From: JABMNT01 sp048262655
Lineage (GTDB): Bacteria; Pseudomonadota; Alphaproteobacteria; Rhodospirillales; Casp-alpha2
Direction: 5' to 3'
NCBI GenBank assembly: GCA_048262655.1
Contig: JBLXEY010000005.1
Span: 368,996-432,995, forward strand
Length of the DNA: 64,000 nucleotides
Below, one piece after another: positions 8,541-16,173 of this stretch. The position numbers and the translations under genes were made by a program. Positions within the stretch are counted from its first letter, which is position 1; every line of letters starts with the position of its first letter. The notes below the pieces were generated by a model. The model did not search any database. It saw only the letters and a program-made list of their open reading frames with translations, and was not told where the DNA came from.

Positions 8541-9527
8541 CTATGCGTCTACGTAGTCGCTGATAAAATAGGTAATGACCTCATCCAGGCCATTTTCGCA
8601 CGGAAATCCCAGAGCCTCGGCACGATCATATGACACGTCCTTCGGCCACGTACTGCAAATATCAACAATAAACGGGTCTGGGTCTACGCTGATCGCACCG
8701 AGTTTTCGGTCACCGGCAACGCGTTGTAAAGTGTCGATCATCTCTTGCGCTGTTACGGTATAACCGCGCAGCATAATCGCCCGATCGATCCCTAACGCAG
8801 CCCCCTCAAGCTCATGCAAGTAGATCAGACCATCAACGATCCCTCGATATCCGGCGACATCCATGGGTGTATCCGTGGGAACCGGCAACACAAAATCGTC
8901 TCCGTTCAGAGGTTCACGGAAAACACCACTGACAAAACTCGACGCAGCGGCATTTGGTTTTCCAGGTCGAATAATCACAGTCGGCAACCGCGCACAGCGC
9001 CCATCCAGATAGCCTTTTCGAGTATAGTCATTGATCAGCAGTTCACCGATCGCCTTGGTCATGCCGTAGGTCGTTTGTGGTCCTTGTTTTGTCGCATCAC
9101 CCACCACGTTCGGCATATAAGGTCCGCCATATACGGCGATTGAACTGGTCATAATAACACGGGGCAATCCGTCGCGCGCTCTTGCCCCTTCAAACACACT
9201 GATCGCGCCATCAAGATTAACGCGCATCGCCAGGTCAAAGTCTTTTTCACCACCACCGCTGACGACAGAAGCCAAATGAAAAATCGACATATCATCGCGA
9301 TCAATTAAACTGAGAACAGTCTCACGATCGGAAATATCGCCGGCAATGCGTGATACTTTGATGCCTTTCGTATCGGCCATTTCAGCAGCTTCAACGACAT
9401 CAAATAACGTGATCTCATCGATCTTTTCAACGACACCTGATGGGCCGGTCAATTCGCCGCGTTCAATCAGTTTATTCGCCAGTCGGAACCCAATGAAACC
9501 GGCCCCCCCTGTGATCAGAACCTTCAT
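8541..9527 (-). CDS. denD: NAD-dependent epimerase/dehydratase family protein, D-erythronate dehydrogenase-like
   Basis: This extended-SDR protein of 328 aa has the TGGAGFIG cofactor motif at residues 6-13 and the catalytic Y154-x-x-x-K158 (YGMTK), with TSSIAVYGG before it. The LASVVSGGGE stretch and the RLPTVIIRPGKPN stretch are features I associate with DenD, the D-erythronate 2-dehydrogenase group that acts on four-carbon sugar acids rather than nucleotide sugars. It is the first gene of the six-gene operon. Together with an RraA-type lyase and a 2-keto-acid kinase it implies catabolism of an aldonate. A UDP-sugar epimerase role is unlikely in this context. The symbol is given on similarity and is not proven. 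Confidence 0.8.
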   Translation of the reverse strand: MKVLITGGAGFIGFRLANKLIERGELTGPSGVVEKIDEITLFDVVEAAEMADTKGIKVSRIAGDISDRETVLSLIDRDDMSIFHLASVVSGGGEKDFDLAMRVNLDGAISVFEGARARDGLPRVIMTSSIAVYGGPYMPNVVGDATKQGPQTTYGMTKAIGELLINDYTRKGYLDGRCARLPTVIIRPGKPNAAASSFVSGVFREPLNGDDFVLPVPTDTPMDVAGYRGIVDGLIYLHELEGAALGIDRAIMLRGYTVTAQEMIDTLQRVAGDRKLGAISVDPDPFIVDICSTWPKDVSYDRAEALGFPCENGLDEVITYFISDYVDA

Positions 9528-9667
9528 AACCTCGCCTCCCCTGACGTATTCGTATTCAATGCTCTATTGCAGCTTGCGGTTCGTATTGTTTATAAAGAAG
9601 TCCATCCAAATTTAAAGGCAATGCACTGTCTTTCTCATAAAATTTCTTTCTTTCCAACGGAGTTACC
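9528..9667. promoter_or_regulatory. Divergent promoter region of the sugar-acid operon
   Basis: The 140 bp between denD (leftwards) and the hydroxyacid dehydrogenase gene (rightwards) must carry promoters for both. A direct repeat CGTATTCGTATTC is present near 9545-9557. A CAACGGAG ribosome-binding sequence lies just before the ATG at 9668. No clear copy of the FadR-type palindrome found at 11412 is visible here. Confidence 0.4.
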
Positions 9668-10609
9668 ATGAAACCTGAACTCATTGTCACCCATCAACAA
9701 TTGCTTGGTACAATGGCTGATTTAGCCGACGAATTTATCATGCACCCGATTTGGGAAGCTGATGATCCTGATCAACTTATTAACGATGTTGCCGAAAATA
9801 TTCGAGGCATCGCGACCAGCGGATCAAAGGGGGCGTCGGCCGATTTGATGGACAAGTTTCCCAATTTGGAAATGATTGGCTCCTTCGGTGTTGGATATGA
9901 TGCTATCGATATCGCACATGCGAAATCTCGGGGTGTCGTCGTCACCAACACGCCGGGTGTCCTTGTTGAAGGGGTTGCGGAAATGGGCTTGACCCTGATG
10001 CTGGCAACGACACGACGCATTGCCGAAGGAGACCGTTATGTTCGCGATGGCCGCTGGCCGGTTGAAGGGGATATGGCATTGGGACGGAGTTTGGGTGGCA
10101 AGCGTTTGGGAATTGTCGGTCTTGGCGATATTGGCAGTCGATTGGCTGAGATGGCAGCCGTCTTCAACATGGAAATTTCCTATTATGGGCCGAACAACAA
10201 ACCGGCCTATAGCTACACGTACGAACCCGACTTGATTAAACTTGCAGCCAACAGCGATTACCTGATGGTCTGTTGCAAAGGGGGGGAAGAAACCCGCAAT
10301 CTGGTAAACGCCGATGTCATCGAAGCGCTCGGCCCGGAAGGCATGCTGATAAACATTGCCAGGGGGACAGTTGTAGATGAAATGGCCCTGTTATCCGCTC
10401 TGCAAACCGGTAAGCTTGGATTTGCCGGCCTCGATGTTTTTGAAAAGGAACCGCAGGTTCCAGAGGGGTTTATGAGCCTGGATAATGTTTTAATGGTGCC
10501 GCACATTGGAAGCGCTTCCGCTGAAACCCGCCAAGCCATGGGCGATCTGGTCACCAAAAATATTCGTGCCTATTTTGCCGGGGAGCCTGTTTTAACCCCG
10601 GTTACGTAA
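9668..10609 (+). CDS. D-isomer-specific 2-hydroxyacid dehydrogenase
   Basis: This is a 313-residue NAD(P)H-dependent 2-hydroxyacid dehydrogenase of the glyoxylate/hydroxypyruvate reductase group. The Rossmann motif is GLGDIGSR (around residue 153). The catalytic triad is visible as arginine in NIARGT, glutamate in FEKEP, and histidine in PHIGSA. It is soluble with no signal peptide. It is divergent from the sugar-acid operon and convergent with the FadR-type regulator gene, so it may reduce glyoxylate, hydroxypyruvate or another 2-oxo acid released by the operon enzymes. The substrate is inferred from context. Confidence 0.9.
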   Translation: MKPELIVTHQQLLGTMADLADEFIMHPIWEADDPDQLINDVAENIRGIATSGSKGASADLMDKFPNLEMIGSFGVGYDAIDIAHAKSRGVVVTNTPGVLVEGVAEMGLTLMLATTRRIAEGDRYVRDGRWPVEGDMALGRSLGGKRLGIVGLGDIGSRLAEMAAVFNMEISYYGPNNKPAYSYTYEPDLIKLAANSDYLMVCCKGGEETRNLVNADVIEALGPEGMLINIARGTVVDEMALLSALQTGKLGFAGLDVFEKEPQVPEGFMSLDNVLMVPHIGSASAETRQAMGDLVTKNIRAYFAGEPVLTPVT

Positions 10610-10675
10610 GCTTTGATGCAATGAGTTCGTTTCCGTCACCGGATTGTTTCGCGATCGAGCCGAATACCCGCGACG

Positions 10676-11368
10676 TTAGACCTGGGTTAAATGGTGCTGA
10701 TGTAACAGATTTATGAGAATTTTACCGGCGGTTTCGCGGTGCCGTCGGTGAACTTCGCGGGCTTGATCTGCATCCTGAGCAAGAATAGCACTCACCACGG
10801 CACGATGATCCTCGTTTGATTTTTCAGGCCTCGGACGCAAGTGAAGTGTGGTTATGCGGACCCGCTGAACCTGATCACGATAGGTCGACATCAACCCCAT
10901 CAGGCGAACATTACCGGTCAAATCAACCAGATGTTTATGGAATGAATAGTCTGCGTCGGCCCAGGCATCCAGATCATCGTCGGCCAGCGCCCGGTCCATG
11001 TCCTCGACCGCGGCAATAAGCGGCGATAACTCCTCTTTGTTCGATCCCTCTTGTGCCAACAAACCGGCCGCGGAAGACTCTAGCGCCGTAATTATCTCGT
11101 AAATCTCGCTCATATCCTTAGGTGAAATCGGAAGCACACGCATGCCGTGACGAGGTCTGACTTCCACCAGTCCCTCGTTCGCCAAGCGCACCATGGCTTC
11201 CCGCGTTGGCGTTCGACTCATCTGCAAGCGTTCGGCAATTTCTTGCTCTAGAAATTGCGAGCCCGCAGGCAAGACGTTTGCGAGAATTTGCTGTTTAAGC
11301 TGATGATAAGCTTGCTCAGCAAATGGCACGCGGCCTTTCGGCCCCTTACGATCCTGGTCTAAACCCAA
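10676..11368 (-). CDS. GntR-family regulator, FadR (FCD) subfamily
   Basis: The 230-residue protein has an N-terminal winged helix (residues about 15-80; the recognition segment includes QMSRTPTREAMVRL and the wing NEGLVEVRPRHGMRV). An all-helical FCD ligand-binding domain follows (about 90-220), with the D/H/H-type metal-binding pattern expected of the subgroup (DADYSFHKHL and a late RRHRETA). FCD regulators commonly sense small carboxylic acids. It is adjacent to the sugar-acid genes and the 2-hydroxyacid dehydrogenase, its likely targets. A 26-bp interrupted palindrome lies 43 bp upstream of its start, suggesting autoregulation. Confidence 0.9.
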   Translation of the reverse strand: MGLDQDRKGPKGRVPFAEQAYHQLKQQILANVLPAGSQFLEQEIAERLQMSRTPTREAMVRLANEGLVEVRPRHGMRVLPISPKDMSEIYEIITALESSAAGLLAQEGSNKEELSPLIAAVEDMDRALADDDLDAWADADYSFHKHLVDLTGNVRLMGLMSTYRDQVQRVRITTLHLRPRPEKSNEDHRAVVSAILAQDADQAREVHRRHRETAGKILINLLHQHHLTQV

Positions 11369-11411
11369 TGAATGCTCCCTAGCCGGGGGTTCTTTGAAAA
11401 CAGCCCCCTAA

Positions 11412-11437
11412 TAACGTATACTTAAACTTATACGTTA
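11412..11437. promoter_or_regulatory. Palindromic operator candidate upstream of the FadR-type regulator
   Basis: Two perfect 9-bp arms, TAACGTATA (11412-11420) and TATACGTTA (11429-11437), are separated by 8 bp. The site lies between the regulator start at 11368 and the end of the leftward PLP-enzyme gene at 11486. Symmetry and position make it a probable autoregulatory operator; the arm-spacer geometry is wide for a GntR site, so two overlapping smaller sites are possible. Confidence 0.6.
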
Positions 11438-11485
11438 ATTTGATAAGTTGCAATTTTTGATATGAACACGGCACCCACAGGTCAA

Positions 11486-12634
11486 TCATACTCCGGCCAG
11501 CGCTTGCTCCAGATCCCCTATCAAATCATCGACATTTTCGATTCCAATGGATATCCGCACTAAATTTCCAGGAACAAGGCTTTCAGGGCCTTCAACAGAT
11601 AGCCGATGCTCGATTAGGCTTTCCACTCCCCCCAGCGAGGTCGCGGCAATAAAGACTTTCAATCGGGAGATCATTTTCTTGGCCGTACTTTCATCGCCAT
11701 CGACCAAGATAGATAGCATCCCGCCAAAGCCTCCGAACATTTGTCGCGCCGCAATATCGTGGCCAGGGTGGCTCTCCAGACCAGGATATAGAACACGTTC
11801 CAGCTTTGGATGCATTTCGAAATGCCTGGCTATTTTCAAGGCAGACGAAAAAGCCCGATCACAACGCAGGCTCAAAGTCCGCATGCCCCGCAAAAGTAGC
11901 CAGGCTTCAAAGGGCCCCATAATGCCGCCGACTAACGTCCGGATGTGACAGATTTCATCCCAACGTTCATTGAGTTCACGGGTCACCAGCACTCCCCCCA
12001 TGACATCACTATGACCGTTTAGGTACTTTGTCGCCGAGTGAAAAACAATGTCTGCACCGAGAGAAAGGGCATTGAGCGTGACCGGTGGTGTAACTGTCGC
12101 ATCGACCGCCAGTAAGGCCCCCGCACCGTGCGCAATTTCAGATGCCTGCGCGATATCCATAACATCCCATGTGGGGTTTAAGAGTGTTTCAATCCAGACG
12201 ATATCTGTTTCGCCAGGCCGCATCGCATTCTTCAAGGCATCAGCAGAAGTCGCATCAAACAGTGTTAGATGAATGCCCCTTTTTTCGGCTAATCGCCGAA
12301 GCCAGACTTGCGCACCGTGATACATAATATCAGGCGCAACAATGTGGCGACCGGTCGGAACGGTTTCTAATACGGCTGTGATCCCGGCTTGCCCCGATGC
12401 AAAAATCAGAGACCCGGCCCCCCCTTCAAGTGCGCACATGACCTGTTCAACTTGATCATAGGTCGGATTGTGACAACGCCCGTAAAGGTAGTCGCCCACC
12501 AGTTCATAGTCTTGATCGCGACCATAGGTCGTTGACGGTTGAATTGGCGGCGTTAAAGCCCCTGTGCTTTCATCCATAAAATGGTCGGCCTGCGCAAGCA
12601 GGGTATCAAGCGACAGATTTTTCTGGGGACACAT
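11486..12634 (-). CDS. Cys/Met metabolism PLP-dependent enzyme (cystathionine gamma-synthase/lyase family)
   Basis: This 382-residue fold-type I PLP enzyme carries the family sequence around the PLP lysine (HSATKYLNGHSD) near residue 201, the substrate-binding region YLYGRCHNPT near residue 50, and a C-terminal SLGGVESLIEHR segment that is diagnostic of the family. It could be a cystathionine gamma-synthase, a gamma-lyase or an O-acylhomoserine sulfhydrylase; motif reading alone does not separate these. It stands alone between the FadR-type regulator and a TerB-like gene. A role linked to the neighbouring catabolic genes is not evident. Confidence 0.88.
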   Translation of the reverse strand: MCPQKNLSLDTLLAQADHFMDESTGALTPPIQPSTTYGRDQDYELVGDYLYGRCHNPTYDQVEQVMCALEGGAGSLIFASGQAGITAVLETVPTGRHIVAPDIMYHGAQVWLRRLAEKRGIHLTLFDATSADALKNAMRPGETDIVWIETLLNPTWDVMDIAQASEIAHGAGALLAVDATVTPPVTLNALSLGADIVFHSATKYLNGHSDVMGGVLVTRELNERWDEICHIRTLVGGIMGPFEAWLLLRGMRTLSLRCDRAFSSALKIARHFEMHPKLERVLYPGLESHPGHDIAARQMFGGFGGMLSILVDGDESTAKKMISRLKVFIAATSLGGVESLIEHRLSVEGPESLVPGNLVRISIGIENVDDLIGDLEQALAGV

Positions 12635-12679
12635 GGGGTTAGGTTTCTTTCACAATGCGAACCATGTCAGCGAACACCG

Positions 12680-13087
12680 CTATTCGACCAGTTCATGAAG
12701 TTCGTTCATAAGATCCGCTTGTTTGGTTGCCCAAACTTTGAGCGCATTTAATTTGGTTTCGGGGATTGAAAAGGCACGGATGGTATCATTAAGAACCGCC
12801 GATTCATCGACATGGAAATTGTAGTCCGCATAGGCAACAACCAACATTCCCAAAACGGTTATGATACGTGATTCGTCCGTATCAAATGGGTCAATATTCA
12901 CGCTGCCAAATATTTCTTCAGCCGAAACCGGATCTGGATCGCCAAGAGCATGTGCAATATCTTCCAGCACCTCAGACTCTTCGGGAGCGACTTTTCCGTC
13001 AGCCATAGCCATTTTGGTTACAAGAGCCATGAAAGACTGACGCTGCGGTTCTGTTAACCGACATAAAAACATAAAAGATCCACTCAT
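12680..13087 (-). CDS. TerB-like helical protein
   Basis: The 135-residue acidic protein resembles the TerB/DjlA-N helical domain: a segment VTKMAMADGKVAPEESEVLEDIA (residues about 22-44, a D-G-x-x-x-x-E-E metal-binding-like pattern) and a second copy of that kind at YADYNFHVDESAVLND. Such domains occur in tellurite resistance and general stress proteins and may bind divalent cations. I start at the ATG at 13087; an upstream in-frame TTG at 13099 is less likely. A second TerB-like gene occurs at 37917, on the other side of the secretion locus. No signal peptide is visible and function is unknown. Confidence 0.7.
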   Translation of the reverse strand: MSGSFMFLCRLTEPQRQSFMALVTKMAMADGKVAPEESEVLEDIAHALGDPDPVSAEEIFGSVNIDPFDTDESRIITVLGMLVVAYADYNFHVDESAVLNDTIRAFSIPETKLNALKVWATKQADLMNELHELVE

Positions 13088-13181
13088 ATTGGGGCTCAAT
13101 TCTCGGGGTTTGATATGTTAACGGGAATATTAATTATAAATGTTAACCTATGCAGACTTGCAAGGAAACTCAACCAGCGAC

Positions 13182-16124
13182 TTAAGCCGGTTCACCGGCT
13201 CCATCGGCAAGCAACCGTTGTTCAACAAATTGACCTTCAACCGGCAACGCGCCATCGACCACACCGGAAGACCTGACCCCATGCTTCGCCAATTCGTCCC
13301 AAATGCACGTCAGAGCCGCTTCGGCGATTTCCTCTTTGCGTCCATAATTATCCAGCCAGTATTGGATTTCGAACTCCGCGACCCAACCAAACTCCCAAAT
13401 TACACCCTTAAATCGCACTTCCCGGTCCGGGGCATCCAAAATATCTGGCGCGTTGGCGATACCAGTTTCCATCCATTCAACAACATTGTTGATTGGATAT
13501 CTGGCATCGAGGAACAGCGGCACTTCCATCCGTACAGCATCAAAGGAGTTAAAGTTGTGAATTTGTGATTCAGAAACCTGACCATTTGGAATACTGACAA
13601 CATAACCGTTGCGAACTTTCACCCGCGTTGTCCGCCATGTAATATCGACGACCCGGCCTTCATCGGTGTCCCCGATTTTCACCCAGTCACCGACATTGAA
13701 GGGGCGTTCCATATTTATAACGATCCCCGAGAAAATATTGGAAATATTGGCCTGCACAGCCAAACCAATAATCAGAGACAACAAACCACCTGTTGCCAGC
13801 AGACTGGTCAAATGCTGATCGAACACGAAGGCAATAATACCACAGGCCGCAAAGGTATAGATCACCACCGAACCAAAAACACGAATAACGTTCGGAATGG
13901 CCCGTTCTGTATGGTCTTCCAAAGGCAACCACAAGAAACGTTCGAGAGCAATTCCGCCAATACGTGCCGGCACCAACCACCACAGTAATTCATACCCCAA
14001 AATAATATTATCGATGTAATGTTCCTGAATATTCAAAACGGCAAAATCAAGTATCAAATTGCCGCTTGATAACAACAATGCCGGCCAAGAAACCAGTCGC
14101 AAAAACCATGACTGCGCCGACCAAAACCGGCCCCGCTCCCGGCGATCCATTGCAAGCGCAAAGACGGTGCCAATGAACCCGAATATCCAGATGTAAATGA
14201 AAAACTCAGCCGGGATAAAATCGCGAACAACGAATTCCCCGCGCTTAACAATGATCCCCAGATCAATCTGCGAGTAATCAGGGTCATCTGCTCCAAAGCC
14301 AACATAGGCAGGGTTACCAAGCGTACTTTCCGGGACAATGTCCTGACTGATCCAGGCGCGCTCAATAATCCAGCCCGTTGACGGGTTAAGGACTTGCGAG
14401 CTTTCGAGCTTGTCGCGCATGGTCTCGCCAGCACCAAGCCCGACGCCCAACACATCAACCACGTACTGCAGATTGTTTTTATTCAGTTTGTTGTGAGAGA
14501 AAGCGATCCCCGCCAGCTGCTCCCCATAGACCCGAGGTGTCTTTGAAAAGTTGAACCGGAATTTCCCTTTTACTTCATAAAGCTGATAGGTCATATCACC
14601 AACTTTACGTTCTGCTATGGGCGCCCCAAGCTCAATGGGTTCAGCCGCGTTAAGAATTTTGAGATCCTGAGGCTCAAAATTACCGCGATACCGAAACCAG
14701 ATCAGCAGGTTCATATCGTAAACATTTTCTTCGTAGTTGACGGCAGTTATTTCCTTAACCCGCAACCCCGTATAAACGACGTTCGTTTTATACATGAACC
14801 GGTCGTTCACATAGAGAACGCGGCCACGTTTTAATTCAGCAATATAGTTTTGGTTCCCCCCCGGCTTAATTGGCTGTAACTGTGTCAATGCCGAGACGAT
14901 ATCTAAGCCGCTATAAACGCCGACAAACACCGGCTTTTGTGCTTCGCCATCGAAATTAAAGTAAGTCAGGCCGGTTACACCTTGCACGCCATCTTCGACT
15001 TTCGTGCGACCAGCAATATCAAAACTTATTCCTTCACGCTTTGCGACGTCGTTTGCTTCAGCCTCGCCATCTTCCAGCGTCATGCGCAAACCATTCACAG
15101 CAAGATGTGCAGAGTCGTAGGCATAGGCAGCGACCCAATCGGGAACTTCGCCAAATTTTTCAATGTAGCGATTTTTAAAGTTTTGTGCGGTTTCGTTCGC
15201 GGTATCAAACAGAAGCGGCGCGGTTACAATCATCTTGTTTGTGTAATGACCAGAATTTTGATTATTCCCCGGCAACTTTTCGATCATTTCGTTAAAAGCG
15301 TTCGTCGCCAGTGCAGTCGGGCCGACGACTAAATTTCGAATCCCCGCGTCCCGCATCAATTTCATCAAGCGCGCACCGTCGATCTCGTTCACGGCCAGAA
15401 ACAGTGCACCGGCGTCCTTTTTCTCTTTTAATTCGCTAACGATACGCTGCAATCCACGGACAGAATTTTCACCCGATTCAAACTCCCACGTGTAGCGTAT
15501 TTTCGTACCAAATCGCTTGTACGTTTCTTCAAAGTTTTTAGCCATCGTATCGCCATAAGCGTTCTTATCGACGATCATAGATACAAGCTTATGTCCTAAG
15601 ACGTTGCGGGCATAATTTGCCAGGAAACGGGCTTGCCGGCTTTCATTGAAAAGCGCACTGACGGAATACTTTGAATTTTTGATAACATCGGGATGGATAG
15701 AAGCTGGCACAATCAATTGCAGATGCGCGTTCTCGTAAGTTTTTTGGGTGGCCTTTACGGTATCTGCGGTCCAGTGCCCGATAACAGCCTCGGCCCGTGA
15801 ACCGGCAATGTTCTCTGCAACCGTGCGTGCGGTTGCTGGATCATTTTCGTCATCATGAACATCAATCGCTAAATCGAAGCCATTGATCCCGCCACTTTCA
15901 TTCACAATATCAGCATACAGTTGAACACCTTGCCGGAGAGATCGACCGATCCCGTTTGAGTCGCCCGACATGGGACCAACAACAGCCAAACGAACGGCAT
16001 CATCATCACTGCGCGTTGTAACGATCTCATAGACCGTTGAGCCAAAAGCACTCAGCGCCACAATGACCCCAATGATCACACCAAACATTTGCTTTTTTGA
16101 TAAATGTGCTAACCAGCTAAACAC
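13182..16124 (-). CDS. Fusion of periplasmic ligand-binding domain, beta-sandwich domain and MscS channel
   Basis: This 980-residue membrane protein has an unusual architecture. Residues 14-33 form an N-terminal membrane anchor. Residues about 43-430 form a type 1 periplasmic-binding fold like branched-chain amino-acid binding proteins (LAVVGPMSG, then AVIGHWTA, and an AYAYDSAHL segment). Residues about 435-635 look like a beta-sandwich with features of the pentameric ligand-gated channel ectodomain, ending in VKRGEFVVRDFIP directly before a membrane helix; this part is inference. About five membrane segments follow from 637. The last, with GLAVQANISNIFSG, and the following RPFNVGDWVKIGD and SIPNGQVSES segments are a clear MscS pore and beta domain. 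It probably opens an ion pathway when a periplasmic ligand binds. It lies 49 bp downstream of the giant secreted-protein gene on the same strand. Confidence 0.85.
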   Translation of the reverse strand: MFSWLAHLSKKQMFGVIIGVIVALSAFGSTVYEIVTTRSDDDAVRLAVVGPMSGDSNGIGRSLRQGVQLYADIVNESGGINGFDLAIDVHDDENDPATARTVAENIAGSRAEAVIGHWTADTVKATQKTYENAHLQLIVPASIHPDVIKNSKYSVSALFNESRQARFLANYARNVLGHKLVSMIVDKNAYGDTMAKNFEETYKRFGTKIRYTWEFESGENSVRGLQRIVSELKEKKDAGALFLAVNEIDGARLMKLMRDAGIRNLVVGPTALATNAFNEMIEKLPGNNQNSGHYTNKMIVTAPLLFDTANETAQNFKNRYIEKFGEVPDWVAAYAYDSAHLAVNGLRMTLEDGEAEANDVAKREGISFDIAGRTKVEDGVQGVTGLTYFNFDGEAQKPVFVGVYSGLDIVSALTQLQPIKPGGNQNYIAELKRGRVLYVNDRFMYKTNVVYTGLRVKEITAVNYEENVYDMNLLIWFRYRGNFEPQDLKILNAAEPIELGAPIAERKVGDMTYQLYEVKGKFRFNFSKTPRVYGEQLAGIAFSHNKLNKNNLQYVVDVLGVGLGAGETMRDKLESSQVLNPSTGWIIERAWISQDIVPESTLGNPAYVGFGADDPDYSQIDLGIIVKRGEFVVRDFIPAEFFIYIWIFGFIGTVFALAMDRRERGRFWSAQSWFLRLVSWPALLLSSGNLILDFAVLNIQEHYIDNIILGYELLWWLVPARIGGIALERFLWLPLEDHTERAIPNVIRVFGSVVIYTFAACGIIAFVFDQHLTSLLATGGLLSLIIGLAVQANISNIFSGIVINMERPFNVGDWVKIGDTDEGRVVDITWRTTRVKVRNGYVVSIPNGQVSESQIHNFNSFDAVRMEVPLFLDARYPINNVVEWMETGIANAPDILDAPDREVRFKGVIWEFGWVAEFEIQYWLDNYGRKEEIAEAALTCIWDELAKHGVRSSGVVDGALPVEGQFVEQRLLADGAGEPA

Positions 16125-16173
16125 GCACTCGACCCCCGTTAAGAACCCATCTTATTATATCGTAGCAGTACCA

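Noticed and set aside
12782..12798. Extra LacI half-site GGTATCATT
   Set aside because: Only one arm is present, it lies inside the TerB-like coding sequence, and it has no central ACCGGT.
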